A stretch of 64,000 bases of DNA. Source: DAIODI01 sp046349255. Its GTDB lineage: Bacteria > Pseudomonadota > Alphaproteobacteria > Rhizobiales > Aestuariivirgaceae. Shown piece after piece: positions 43,066 through 51,740 of the stretch. The notes beneath the pieces are model-generated. The model saw only the letters and a program-made list of their open reading frames with translations, searched no databases and was not told where the DNA came from. The DNA lies in contig JAXMCR010000002.1 of the NCBI GenBank assembly GCA_046349255.1, positions 496,001 through 560,000 on the forward strand, read 5' to 3'. Each line of letters opens with the position of its first letter. The stretch's first letter is position 1. Position numbers and translations under genes: made by a program.

Positions 43066-44466
43066 ATGACCGTTCGCCCTGACCCAACATTCCACGCCTC
43101 GCCGAAGCTCGCCATGCAGGCGCCGCCGGAGCGCTTCGCGTACACGCTGATGCTGTCGGCCGACTTCTCGAAGCCGGACGGGCTTGCCGTGGTCGACGTC
43201 GACCCCACCTCCTCCGAGTACGGAAAGATTGTCCATTCGCTGTTCGTGCCGAACCGGGGCGACGAGTTCCACCACTTCGGCTGGAACGCCTGCTCGTCGG
43301 CGCTGTCGCCGCTCGCGGGGCACGCCTTCCTCGAGCGGCGCTACCTCATCATCCCCGGCATCCGCTCCTCGCGCATTTACGTGGTCGACACCAAGCCCTC
43401 GCCGACGGAGGCCAAGATCGTCAAGATCATCGAGCCCGAGGAGGTGTTCGAAAAGACCGGCTACTCGCGTCCGCACACGATCCATTGCGGGCCGGAGGGC
43501 ATCTACGTCTCGACGCTCGGCGGGCGTGGACCCGACGGCACCGAAGGCCCGCCCGGCATCTTCCTCATGGACTGCGAGACGTTCGACGTGATCGGCCGCT
43601 GGGAGATCGACCGCGGACCCCAGGACAAGCACTACGATTTCTGGTGGAACCTGCCGCGCGACTACATGGTGTCGTCGGAGTGGGCGCTGCCGCCGCAGTT
43701 CGAGAACGGCATCGTGCCCGACGATCTCCTCTCCAACCGCTATGGCCACCGCATCCACTTCTGGGACCTGCGCGAACGCCGGCACGTGCAGACGATCGAC
43801 CTCGGCGCGAACCACCAGATGGCGCTCGAGGTGCGGCCCGCGCACGACCCCGTGAAGGAATACGGCTTCCTCGGCGTCGTCGTCGACACGACGAACCTCG
43901 AGGGTTCGATCTGGACCTGGTGGCGCGAGGGCGGAAAGTTCCACGCGAAGAAGACGGCGACGATCCCGCCCGAAGCGGCGAACCCCGAGGTGCTGCCGCC
44001 GCTGCTCAAGGGTTTTGGCGCGGTGCCGCCGCTCGTCACCGACATCGACCTCTCGCTCGACGACCGCTTCCTCTACGTCTCCTGCTGGGGCACCGGCGAG
44101 ATGCGCCAGTACGACGTGTCGGATCCGCTGAACCCGCAGCTCGTGGGCTCGGTGCGCATCGGCGGCATTGCTTCGCGCGCCCCGCACGCCAACCGCCGCC
44201 CCTACGTGGGCGGGCCGCAGATGGTCGAGATCAGCCGCGACGGCAAGCGCGTCTGCTGGACGAACTCGCTCTACTCGACGTGGGACGCGCAGTTCTATCC
44301 GCCGCAGATGCCGGGGGCGATGGTGAAGGCGAACGCCGGCGCGAACGGCGGCCTCGTGCTCGACCAGAATTTCTGGGTCGAATTCCCGGAAGGGTATCGC
44401 TCGCACCAGATCCGGCTCGAGGGCGGCGACTGCTCGACCGACTCGTTCTGCTACCCGTCCGCCTGA
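43066..44466 (+). CDS. Selenium-binding protein 56 family/methanethiol oxidase
   Basis: 466-residue protein of the SBP56 family. The conserved 'DEFHHFGWNACSSALSP', 'IHCGPEGIYVSTLGG' and 'LYVSCWGTGEMRQYDVSDP' segments are present. Bacterial homologues (MtoX) oxidise methanethiol to formaldehyde, sulfide and peroxide in the periplasm using copper. Here there is no obvious signal peptide, so the location is uncertain. A 272-bp upstream gap may hold the promoter. The next gene starts directly after its stop. Confidence 0.9.
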   Translation: MTVRPDPTFHASPKLAMQAPPERFAYTLMLSADFSKPDGLAVVDVDPTSSEYGKIVHSLFVPNRGDEFHHFGWNACSSALSPLAGHAFLERRYLIIPGIRSSRIYVVDTKPSPTEAKIVKIIEPEEVFEKTGYSRPHTIHCGPEGIYVSTLGGRGPDGTEGPPGIFLMDCETFDVIGRWEIDRGPQDKHYDFWWNLPRDYMVSSEWALPPQFENGIVPDDLLSNRYGHRIHFWDLRERRHVQTIDLGANHQMALEVRPAHDPVKEYGFLGVVVDTTNLEGSIWTWWREGGKFHAKKTATIPPEAANPEVLPPLLKGFGAVPPLVTDIDLSLDDRFLYVSCWGTGEMRQYDVSDPLNPQLVGSVRIGGIASRAPHANRRPYVGGPQMVEISRDGKRVCWTNSLYSTWDAQFYPPQMPGAMVKANAGANGGLVLDQNFWVEFPEGYRSHQIRLEGGDCSTDSFCYPSA

Positions 44467-45123
44467 TTGGACTGGACGGCGACATCGCTGTGGGGGGCCG
44501 TGATCGCGAGCGGCCTCTACCACGGCGTGAACCCGGCCATGGGCTGGCCGCTCGCCGTCTCGGCCGGCCTCATGGGCCGCGGGCGGCGAGATCTCGCCGT
44601 TGCGCTCTCGTTCCTCGCGGCCGGTCACCTCGCGGCGATGCTCGCCGTGCTGCTGCCGTTCGGCGCGCTTGCTGCCCTCGCCGACTGGCAGGCGACGATC
44701 CGCATCGCCGCCGGACTCGCGGTCATCGCGACCGGCCTGTGGCTGCTCCTCGGCAAGCGACACCCGCGGTTCCTCGCCCGGATCAAGCCGAGCCGCGTGG
44801 CGCTCTGGTCGTTTGCGATCGCGCTCGTGCACGGGGCGGCGCTGATGCTGGTGCCGGTCTACCTCGGCCTCTGCCGCGGTGAAGCGAGCGCCGAAGGCGC
44901 GAAGGCGGGAGCGACGCTCGCGGCGGGCAACGTCGCGATCGCCGTCGAGGTGGCGCTCGTCCACACGCTGGCGATGATCCTTGCCGGCGGCGCGATCGCG
45001 CTCCTGGTCTACGGCTGGCTCGGCGTGCAGTTCATCGCAAGATCCTGGTTCAATCTCGATGCCGTGTGGGCAGCAAGCCTGATCCTCGTCGGCGCGGTCG
45101 GCATCCTCACCGCGCATGGATGA
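44467..45123 (+). CDS. Membrane protein coupled to SBP56
   Basis: 218-residue integral membrane protein with about six helices. The start is taken as TTG immediately after the SBP56 TGA, the only option that keeps the first helix. Conserved-looking polar spots are 'GLYHGVNPAMGWPLA' at the start and 'IALVHGAALMLVPVYLG' in the middle, each with a His in a helix. I do not recognise a named family. The tight coupling suggests a shared role with SBP56, perhaps metal or sulfur handling; that is inference. Confidence 0.78.
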   Translation: MDWTATSLWGAVIASGLYHGVNPAMGWPLAVSAGLMGRGRRDLAVALSFLAAGHLAAMLAVLLPFGALAALADWQATIRIAAGLAVIATGLWLLLGKRHPRFLARIKPSRVALWSFAIALVHGAALMLVPVYLGLCRGEASAEGAKAGATLAAGNVAIAVEVALVHTLAMILAGGAIALLVYGWLGVQFIARSWFNLDAVWAASLILVGAVGILTAHG

Positions 45124-45176
45124 ATAGTTCGGGCCGGAGTAGTGTTCACCGACGCACCCGTTTGGAGGACCGATCC

Positions 45177-45566
45177 ATGACGACACTCGACAACGCGCTC
45201 CTGCTGCTCGCCCGCCTCGGGCTCGCCTTCCTGTTCGTCGTCGAGGGCTGGGAGAAGATCGGCAGCTACGCCGGCGTCGTCGACTACATGCAGCAGTACG
45301 GCGTGCCGGGGTTCCTCCTGCCGGGCGCCATCGCGATCGAACTCGGCGGCGGCCTGCTCGTGGTCCTCGGCCTCTTCACCCGCTGGGCCTCGATCGTGCT
45401 CGCGGCCTTCTGCGTCCTCACCGCCGTGCTGTTCCACGGCAACATCTCGGACGGCGATGCGTTCATCCAGTTCGGCAAGGACGTCTCGATCGCCGGCGGG
45501 TTCCTCGCGCTCGCGGTCGCGGGTGCAGGCGCCTGGTCGGTCGATGCGCTGATGCGCCGCCGCTAG
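45177..45566 (+). CDS. DoxX family membrane protein
   Basis: 129-residue four-helix membrane protein. 'LLARLGLAFLFVVEGWEKI' and 'YGVPGFLLPGAIAIELGGGL' are standard DoxX features. DoxX was first described as a thiosulfate:quinone oxidoreductase subunit, and bacterial members also link to detoxification. GGAGG lies eight bases before ATG 45177. It converges with glyS and overlaps it by 4 bp. Confidence 0.9.
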   Translation: MTTLDNALLLLARLGLAFLFVVEGWEKIGSYAGVVDYMQQYGVPGFLLPGAIAIELGGGLLVVLGLFTRWASIVLAAFCVLTAVLFHGNISDGDAFIQFGKDVSIAGGFLALAVAGAGAWSVDALMRRR

Positions 45567-47638
45567 CGCTCGATCCGTGCGAGGTCCGCCACGGGCAGCG
45601 TCGCGGCACGGATGCGGTCGAGGAGCTTCAGGCGGTTCTCGCGGAACGTCGGGTCGTCGGCGTTCACGGTCACCGTGTCGAAGAACGCATCGACGGGCGC
45701 GCGAAGCTTTGCGATGGCGCGCATCGCGGCCTCGAAATCCTCGTTGTCGATGGCGATCTTCGCCTGCGCCTCGGCGCGGTCGATCGCCTGCGCCAGCGCC
45801 TTCTCCTCGCCCTGCACCAGGAGCGACTTTTCCGGATAGCCCTTGTAGGACCGGCCGTCCTTCTTCTCCTCGATGCGGATGATGTTGGTCGCGCGCCGGA
45901 CGCCCGCGAGCAGGTTGATGCCGTCGTCCGTCTCGAGGAACTGCGCCAGCGCCTCGATGCGCCGCACCGCCAGCACGAGGTCATCCTGTTCGCCCACCGC
46001 GAACACCGCGTCGATCAGGTCGTGCCGCTGGCCTTCCTCGCGCAGGTGCACCTTGAGCCGGTCGGCGAAGAACGCGAGCAGGTTCTCCGCATCGAACGCC
46101 TGGCCGAACGCGTCCGACTGTTGCTGGCGATAGAATTTCAGCCCCTCGCGAAACGTCGGCAGGAGCTTCACGCGGATGCCGTTCGCGAGGATCAGCCGGA
46201 TCACGCCGAGCGCGGCACGCCGCAGCGCGTACGGATCCTTCGAGCCCGTCGGCTTCTCGTCGATCGCCCAGAAGCCGACGAGCGTGTCGAGCTTTTCGGC
46301 GAGCGCCGCCGCAATCGACACCGGCGCCTTCGGCACCGCGTCGGAAGGCCCTTGCGGCTTGTAGTGCTCGGCGATCGCCGCCGAGACTTCCGCGTCGTGG
46401 CCTTCGCCGAGCGCGTAGTAGCGGCCCATCAGGCCCTGCAGTTCCGGGAACTCGCCCACCATGCCGGTGACGAGGTCGGCCTTGGCGAGCTTCGCCGCGA
46501 GCGCCGCGGACGCCGGCTCCGCGCCGGTGTTCTTCGCAAGCAGCCGCGCCCACTGCTCGAGCCTTCGCACGCGTTCGCCCTGCGTGCCGAGCTTCGCATG
46601 GAAGGTGATCTCGTCGAGCCGCGGCAGGAGCTGTTCGAGCGGCGTCTTGCGATCCTGGTCCCAGAAGAAACGCGCGTCCGACAGCCTCGCCGCGATCACG
46701 CGGTCGTTGCCCGCGACGATGCGCTTGCCGCCGTCCGAGGCAATCAGGTTCGCGACCATCAGGTAGCGGTTGGCGAGCTGGCCCGTCTTCGAGTCGCGCA
46801 CGGAAAAGCACTTCTGGTGCGAGCGGATCGTCGTCACGATCACTTCCGGCGGCATGTCGAGGAACGCCTTGTCGAACGACCCCATCAGCACAACCGGCCA
46901 CTCGACGAGGCCGGCCGTCTCCTTCAGCAGCGCCTCGTCCTCGACGAGCTCGAGCCCTTGCGAGAACGCGAGCGTCTTCGTGTCGGCGCGGATCGTCTCG
47001 ATGCGCTCCGCCGGATCGAGCATCACCTTCGCGTCGCGCAGCGTCTTCTCGTAGTCCTCGAACCGGCGCACGCGGAACGGCCCCGGCCCCATCACGCGGT
47101 GCCCGCGCGTGAGATCGCCCGAGCGAATACCGTCGACCTCGAGCTCGACGGGCTCGCCGTCGAGCGTCACCACGATCGACTGGAGCGGCCGGATCCAGCG
47201 CAAGTGCCCCGAACCCCAGCGCATCGACTTCGGCCACGGGAAGGCGCGGATCACGTCGGGCAGGATCGCCGCGGCCGCTTCCGGCGCGGAGCGGCCGGCC
47301 TTGCGGATCACGCCGATGTAGAACGCGCCCTTCTTGTCTTCCTGGACCTTCAGCTCCTCGAGCTTCAAGCCCGTGGCGCGCAGGAAGCCGTCGATCGCCG
47401 GCTGCGGCGCGTCGGTGCGCGGACCCTTGCGCTCCTCCGCCGTGTCCGGCGCGGCGGCGGGGATGCCCGAGACGGCGAGCGTCAGGCGGCGCGGCGTCAC
47501 GAAGGCCTTCGCGCCCTCGTAGACGAGCCCCGCCTCGACCAGCCTGTCGGTGACGAGCCGGCGCAGATCGTCCGCCGCCTTCTCCTGCATGCGGGCGGGA
47601 ATCTCTTCGCCGAACAGCTCGATCAGTAACTCGGGCAT
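45563..47638 (-). CDS. glyS: Glycyl-tRNA synthetase beta subunit
   Basis: 691-residue beta subunit of the alpha2-beta2 bacterial glycyl-tRNA synthetase. The N-terminus 'PELLIELFGEEIPARMQEKA' and the HD-like region with 'LPRLDEITFHAKLGTQGERVRR' fit the family, and the C-terminal anticodon-binding domain is complete. It recognises tRNA-Gly for the catalytic alpha subunit. glyQ lies upstream with the CDGSH gene in between. Confidence 0.96.
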   Translation of the reverse strand: MPELLIELFGEEIPARMQEKAADDLRRLVTDRLVEAGLVYEGAKAFVTPRRLTLAVSGIPAAAPDTAEERKGPRTDAPQPAIDGFLRATGLKLEELKVQEDKKGAFYIGVIRKAGRSAPEAAAAILPDVIRAFPWPKSMRWGSGHLRWIRPLQSIVVTLDGEPVELEVDGIRSGDLTRGHRVMGPGPFRVRRFEDYEKTLRDAKVMLDPAERIETIRADTKTLAFSQGLELVEDEALLKETAGLVEWPVVLMGSFDKAFLDMPPEVIVTTIRSHQKCFSVRDSKTGQLANRYLMVANLIASDGGKRIVAGNDRVIAARLSDARFFWDQDRKTPLEQLLPRLDEITFHAKLGTQGERVRRLEQWARLLAKNTGAEPASAALAAKLAKADLVTGMVGEFPELQGLMGRYYALGEGHDAEVSAAIAEHYKPQGPSDAVPKAPVSIAAALAEKLDTLVGFWAIDEKPTGSKDPYALRRAALGVIRLILANGIRVKLLPTFREGLKFYRQQQSDAFGQAFDAENLLAFFADRLKVHLREEGQRHDLIDAVFAVGEQDDLVLAVRRIEALAQFLETDDGINLLAGVRRATNIIRIEEKKDGRSYKGYPEKSLLVQGEEKALAQAIDRAEAQAKIAIDNEDFEAAMRAIAKLRAPVDAFFDTVTVNADDPTFRENRLKLLDRIRAATLPVADLARIER

Positions 47639-47661
47639 GAAGGTCCTTCAGGAAACGCGGG

Positions 47662-47901
47662 TCAGACGGCCTTGTGGCTGCCGTCGCAGAACGGCTTGCC
47701 GGCCGTGTGCTTGCAAGCGCAGAAGAATTTCGGGCCGGTCGCGTCGGCGGTCCACTTCATCGGCTCGAACGCGGAGCCCTTGTGGCTGCCGTCGCAGAAC
47801 GGCTGGCGCTTGGACTTGCCGCAGGAACACCACCAGTAGTCCTTGCCCTGCTCCACCTCGACGCGAATCGGCGCCTTGCCGGCAACGGTCGGTTCGCTCA
47901 T
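47662..47901 (-). CDS. Double CDGSH iron-sulfur protein
   Basis: 79-residue protein with two CDGSH [2Fe-2S] sites. The first uses Cys25, Cys27, Cys36 and His40; the second Cys61, Cys63, Cys72 and His76. Each shows the 3Cys-1His order of mitoNEET-type domains. It lies between glyQ and glyS with gaps of 47 and 23 bp on the same strand, so it is likely co-transcribed. Its role beside tRNA synthetase genes is unknown. Confidence 0.93.
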   Translation of the reverse strand: MSEPTVAGKAPIRVEVEQGKDYWWCSCGKSKRQPFCDGSHKGSAFEPMKWTADATGPKFFCACKHTAGKPFCDGSHKAV

Positions 47902-47948
47902 GTCAGTTCTCCCCTCTTGGTACGTCCGTCTTCGCGGATCAAAAATCG

Positions 47949-48878
47949 TTACGCGGCCTTCGCCGCTGCCGCGCCGCCGCCCGCCGTCTTCGACCAGGCG
48001 AGGCAGCAGCCCTTGGCGAGTTCGCGAACGCGCAGGATGTAGGCCTGCCGCTCGGTGACCGAGATCACGCCGCGCGCATCGAGCAGGTTGAACACGTGGC
48101 TCGCCTTGATGCACTGGTCGTAGGCCGGCAGCGCCAGATCGTGCCGTCCGTCGCGCTCGCCCGCCTCGAGCAGCGCGCGGCATTCGCGCTCGGCATCCTC
48201 GAAGTGGCGCAAGAGCAGCGCCGTGTCGGCGAATTCGAAGTTGAACCGCGAGTATTCCTGTTCGGCCTGCAAAAACACGTCGCCGTAGGAGATGCGGTCG
48301 GCGCCGGAGCGGCCGTTGAAGTTCAGGTCGTACACGTTCTCGACGCCCTGCACGTACATGGCGAGGCGCTCGAGGCCGTAGGTGAGTTCGCCCGAAACGG
48401 GGAAGCAGTCGAGGCCGCCCACCTGCTGGAAGTAGGTGAACTGCGACACCTCCATGCCGTCGCACCACACTTCCCAGCCGAGGCCCCACGCGCCGAGCGT
48501 CGGGCTCTCCCAGTCGTCCTCGACGAAGCGGATGTCGTGCAGGCTCTGGTCGATACCGATGGCGGCAAGCGAGCCGAGGTAGAGGTCCTGGAGGTCCGGC
48601 GGCGACGGCTTCAGGATCACCTGGTACTGGTAGTAGTGCTGGAGCCGGTTCGGGTTCTCGCCATAGCGCCCGTCCTTCGGCCGCCTGGAGGGTTGCACGT
48701 AGGCCGCCCGCCACGGCAGCGGCCCGACCGAGCGTAGCGTCGTTGCCGGGTGGAACGTGCCCGCGCCCACCTCCATGTCGTAAGGCTGGAGGATCACGCA
48801 GCCCTGCCGCGCCCAGTACTGGTGCAGCGTCAGGATCAGGTCCTGGAACGACCCTTTCGGATTGAGCCCTTCGGGCAT
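47949..48878 (-). CDS. glyQ: Glycyl-tRNA synthetase alpha subunit
   Basis: 309-residue catalytic alpha subunit. 'FQDLILTLHQYWARQGCVILQPYD' near the start and 'LQHYYQYQVILKPSPPDLQDLY' are hallmarks of class II GlyQ. It makes glycyl-adenylate and charges tRNA-Gly with GlyS. The C-terminal Ala-rich tail is short. The gene begins the glyQ-CDGSH-glyS unit. Confidence 0.96.
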   Translation of the reverse strand: MPEGLNPKGSFQDLILTLHQYWARQGCVILQPYDMEVGAGTFHPATTLRSVGPLPWRAAYVQPSRRPKDGRYGENPNRLQHYYQYQVILKPSPPDLQDLYLGSLAAIGIDQSLHDIRFVEDDWESPTLGAWGLGWEVWCDGMEVSQFTYFQQVGGLDCFPVSGELTYGLERLAMYVQGVENVYDLNFNGRSGADRISYGDVFLQAEQEYSRFNFEFADTALLLRHFEDAERECRALLEAGERDGRHDLALPAYDQCIKASHVFNLLDARGVISVTERQAYILRVRELAKGCCLAWSKTAGGGAAAAKAA

Positions 48879-48977
48879 CGGCGAAACCCCTCAGTCACGT
48901 CGCGGCGGACCCTAGGGGTGCGAGTCCGGAGGGTCAAGCACAGATCAACCGGGCGATTCGGGCGGATTTGGCGCATG

Positions 48978-49003
48978 CAAAAGGCCGGACGATGCGCCCG
49001 GCC
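48978..49003 (-). terminator. Intrinsic terminator
   Basis: On the minus strand a 7-bp stem AGGCCGG/CCGGCCT (48981-48987 and 48997-49003) with a 9-nt loop is followed by TTTT at 48981-48978. It sits 32 bp downstream of the small membrane gene and would end the transcript from 50122 or 49217. The remaining gap to glyQ holds no gene. Confidence 0.7.
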
Positions 49004-49034
49004 TGTCGTCAGTCCCAGCGATGGAAGGCGGGGA

Positions 49035-49217
49035 TCAGTCCTCGCGCCACACGCCGGTGCGCGGGTCCTGGCGCAGCGCCACAGCGGTGCGCGTCGGCTG
49101 GGTCCTGCGGGCGGCGCGTACCTTCACGCGGGCGGCTTCGGCGCGTTCGGCGAACCGCCGCATGGCGATCAGCGCGAGCGTCAGCGTGACGGCGGCGAGC
49201 AGGATCTTCGCGAGCAT
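49035..49217 (-). CDS. Small single-pass membrane protein
   Basis: 60-residue protein: one N-terminal membrane helix (about residues 3-20), then a basic, Arg-rich stretch and an end 'ALRQDPRTGVWRED'. The DPxTGVWR-type ending is known to me from small conserved Rhizobiales proteins next to sppA-like genes. AAAGG precedes ATG 49217. The function is unknown. It lies 32 bp behind the SppA-type gene. Confidence 0.75.
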   Translation of the reverse strand: MLAKILLAAVTLTLALIAMRRFAERAEAARVKVRAARRTQPTRTAVALRQDPRTGVWRED

Positions 49218-49249
49218 GAGGAAGCCTTTCCAAGGTGCGCGTTCAGGCA

Positions 49250-50122
49250 TCATAGACCGAATTTCCCCCACAATGCACGCGATTCCAGCGTGTCGAGCAG
49301 GGCCTCCGGGAACTCTTGTGCGATACGATTAAGGAATTCGTGCGTCGGACCTTGGGTCCGCAGGCCGAACCGGGCCAAAAGGCCCTGTTTCGGCTCGATC
49401 GGCACGATCTCGACGGTGTCCCCGAACTGGGCCTTCAGGACCTCGTTCAGCGATCCGAACCCGTCCACGAGGCCAAGCTCGCGGGCCTTCACGCCCGACC
49501 AGAACGCGCCGGAAAACAGCTCCTCGTGCGCCTCGTCGAGCCGGCCGGCGCGCCGCGAGCGCACCTGCGCCTTGAACTCCTCGTGAATATCCTTCTGCAG
49601 CGCCTTGAGCCTTGCGACGTCGGCTTCCTTCTCGGGGAGGAACGGGTCGAGGATCGACTTGTGTTCGCCCGCGGTATGGATGCGCCGCTCGACGCCGACC
49701 TTCCGCATCGCGTCGACGAACCCGAAGCTCGCCGAGATGACGCCGATCGACCCGACGATCGAACTCCTGTCGGCGATGATCTCGTCGCCCGCGGTCGCGA
49801 GCCAGTAGCCGCCGGAGGCCGCCACGTCCTCGACGAACGCCAGAACCTTGACCTTCTTCTCCTCGGCCAGCGCGCGGATGCGCCCCGCGATCAGCGACGA
49901 CTGCACTGCCGAACCGCCGGGGGAATTGATCGAGAGCGCGACGGCCGCGATATCACGCCGGCGGAAGGCGCGCTCGATCGTGTCGTTGAGGGCGTTGAGC
50001 GTCAGTCCCTGCCGCAGCGGAGACACACCGCCGATCACGCCCGACAGCCGGATCACCGGAACGACCGGGACCTTGCGGCGCAGCGGCGGCGGGAGGAGGC
50101 GCTGGAGGAACGAGCGAGCCAT
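49250..50122 (-). CDS. sppA: SppA/SohB family serine peptidase
   Basis: 290-residue S49-family protease. The catalytic Ser103 is in VAASGGYWLA and the Lys155 general base in 'AGEHKSILDP', the Ser-Lys pair of short bacterial SppA proteins. It degrades cleaved signal peptides in the inner membrane. There is no clear N-terminal membrane helix, only a basic and hydrophobic start, so it may be peripheral. Length suits the single-domain type. Confidence 0.92.
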   Translation of the reverse strand: MARSFLQRLLPPPLRRKVPVVPVIRLSGVIGGVSPLRQGLTLNALNDTIERAFRRRDIAAVALSINSPGGSAVQSSLIAGRIRALAEEKKVKVLAFVEDVAASGGYWLATAGDEIIADRSSIVGSIGVISASFGFVDAMRKVGVERRIHTAGEHKSILDPFLPEKEADVARLKALQKDIHEEFKAQVRSRRAGRLDEAHEELFSGAFWSGVKARELGLVDGFGSLNEVLKAQFGDTVEIVPIEPKQGLLARFGLRTQGPTHEFLNRIAQEFPEALLDTLESRALWGKFGL

Positions 50123-50193
50123 GGACCGCCGTCAGATAGGCGGCAGCGGAGCCGCGCGCAAGGGAATGGCTTCGCGGGAGTCCGTGAGACGGT

Positions 50194-50487
50194 TTACCAC
50201 ACCCGCCAGAGTACGAGGCACATCAGCATCGTCTGGACGACGCTCATGGCGAGCATCGCCGTGCGCAGCGTAAAGATCTCGTTTTTAACGTCCGACACCT
50301 GGTCGACCATCATCAGGGTGTTTTCGTCGACCCGAGCCGTGGCGTCGTAACAGTGGTGCGCCTCGTCGGCGATCTCGTCGAGCAGGTCGATGATTTCCCG
50401 CTGGTCGCTGCGGCTGTAGTCCAAAACATCAAACGGACGGCGCGGCGATTCGGTGTCGGCGAAAGCGTGGGATCGAGCGCGGGACAT
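50194..50487 (-). CDS. Hypothetical protein with C-terminal membrane helix
   Basis: 97-residue protein. A polar N-terminus, an amphipathic acidic region with 'REIIDLLDEIADEAHHCYDA', and one C-terminal membrane helix (about 76-96, 'MLAMSVVQTMLMCLVLW') are visible. I recognise no family. It stands alone between the SppA and TrmN6-type genes, with a 71-bp gap to the SppA start and 108 bp to the next gene. Confidence 0.65.
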   Translation of the reverse strand: MSRARSHAFADTESPRRPFDVLDYSRSDQREIIDLLDEIADEAHHCYDATARVDENTLMMVDQVSDVKNEIFTLRTAMLAMSVVQTMLMCLVLWRVW

Positions 50488-50595
50488 GAGGTTCCTTCAC
50501 GAGCAGGACTACGCGAATCACGACCGCAACGAACAACCTTTGGTAGCATCACCCGACGCGATGTACAATACAGTGCGTACCCGTTTTTGTGAGGC

Positions 50596-51405
50596 TTACC
50601 GGAGCTTCCAGGCCTGCCCGTGACGGAGCACGGCGTCTGCCTCGGGGGTGAACTTCGAGCCCTCCGCGTGCAGCACGAGGCCGGGAAGGAGCCGCAACGG
50701 CGCCTTCGAGCCCTTCACGCCCTGCACGATCACGCGCGAGGCGGCCATGCCGGTGCGCGCATAGAGCGGGGCCACGGCGATATCGCCGAACTTTCCCTCC
50801 ATCCCGGCAAGGATGCGGCCCAGCATCTCGGCGCGGTGCACCATGGTCATGGTTCCGCGCGCCTCGACCATGGCGTGCAGTACCTTGATCCAGAGGTCGA
50901 GGTCGTCGGGCGAGGCGGCATGCGCCACCGTCTTAAGGGGCGACGGCGAAGAGACCATGCGGTTCGGGTCGAGGTACGGCGGATTGGCGAACACGTGGGC
51001 GAACGAGCCGTGCTCGGGATAGGTCGCGAGGTCGCGGCGGAGCGCATCCTTGAGATCGCCGCGGATCACCGTCATGCGCTCGGTCATTCCGTTGCGGGCG
51101 GCGTTCTGTTCGGCGATCATGGCGTAGCGCACCGTCACTTCGAGCCCGGTGACCTTGGCCTCGGGCACGCGGGCGAGCAGGCACAGCGCCGCGACACCTG
51201 TGCCGATGCCCGCCTCGAACGCCTCTTCCTTGCCTTCGGCCGGCACGGCCGCGGCGAGGAAGACCGAGTCGATGCCGGCGCGGAAACCTTTTTCCGGCTG
51301 GAGAATCCGCAGTCGGCCGCCGAGAAACGCGTCGTCGGTCAGACCCGGCGGCACGGCACTGGCGGCCTCGGCGCCCGGATTGGCGGTCGTGTCGGTCATG
51401 TCCAT
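50596..51405 (-). CDS. tRNA1(Val) A37 N6-methyltransferase-like (TrmN6/YfiC)
   Basis: 269-residue SAM-dependent N-methyltransferase. The N-terminal 'LGGRLRILQPEKGFRAGIDSVFL' and SAM motif 'FEAGIGTGVAALCLLAR', plus the base-amino-methylating NPPY motif in 'FANPPYLDP', match TrmN6/YfiC proteins. It probably modifies tRNA or a related RNA. It is co-directional with and 7 bp ahead of the DUF2007 gene. Confidence 0.9.
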   Translation of the reverse strand: MDMTDTTANPGAEAASAVPPGLTDDAFLGGRLRILQPEKGFRAGIDSVFLAAAVPAEGKEEAFEAGIGTGVAALCLLARVPEAKVTGLEVTVRYAMIAEQNAARNGMTERMTVIRGDLKDALRRDLATYPEHGSFAHVFANPPYLDPNRMVSSPSPLKTVAHAASPDDLDLWIKVLHAMVEARGTMTMVHRAEMLGRILAGMEGKFGDIAVAPLYARTGMAASRVIVQGVKGSKAPLRLLPGLVLHAEGSKFTPEADAVLRHGQAWKLR

Positions 51406-51412
51406 CCCCCCA

Positions 51413-51631
51413 TCATGGCTGTTCCGGGGTTAGCGCGGCGTTACGAAACACGCGCAAGGCTTGGGGAACGTCCTCCTCGGCTACCATTAGGCGGCGCGGC
51501 AGGATGCCGAGCGAGCCCTCGAGCGCGCTCATATGCTGGTCGAGCAGCAGGTGCTCGATGCCCGCCTCCTCGAGGAGGTGCATAGCGTAGGTTAGCGTCA
51601 CGAGGTCGTTCGTCCGGAGCACTTCGCGCAT
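51413..51631 (-). CDS. DUF2007 family protein
   Basis: 72-residue protein starting 'REVLRTNDLVTLTYAMHLLEEAGI', the DUF2007 pattern (putative signal-transducing or PII-like small domain). Function unknown. ATG 51631 is used; the open frame upstream is antisense to the polyprenyl synthase gene. It is 7 bp before the TrmN6-type stop, an arrangement I recall from other Rhizobiales. Confidence 0.82.
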   Translation of the reverse strand: MREVLRTNDLVTLTYAMHLLEEAGIEHLLLDQHMSALEGSLGILPRRLMVAEEDVPQALRVFRNAALTPEQP

Positions 51632-51740
51632 GGCGGGTACCATCATACAGGGTGCGCCGCCTGGTCGCCACCGGTCGGGCTTGCCGGGGCGGAACCGGGC
51701 TTCTATCCTGTCCACCTTTTTTGACACTCGGTGGAGCAGG

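Noticed and set aside
45576..47629. Long plus-strand frame opposite glyS
   Set aside because: Antisense shadow of a clear housekeeping gene.
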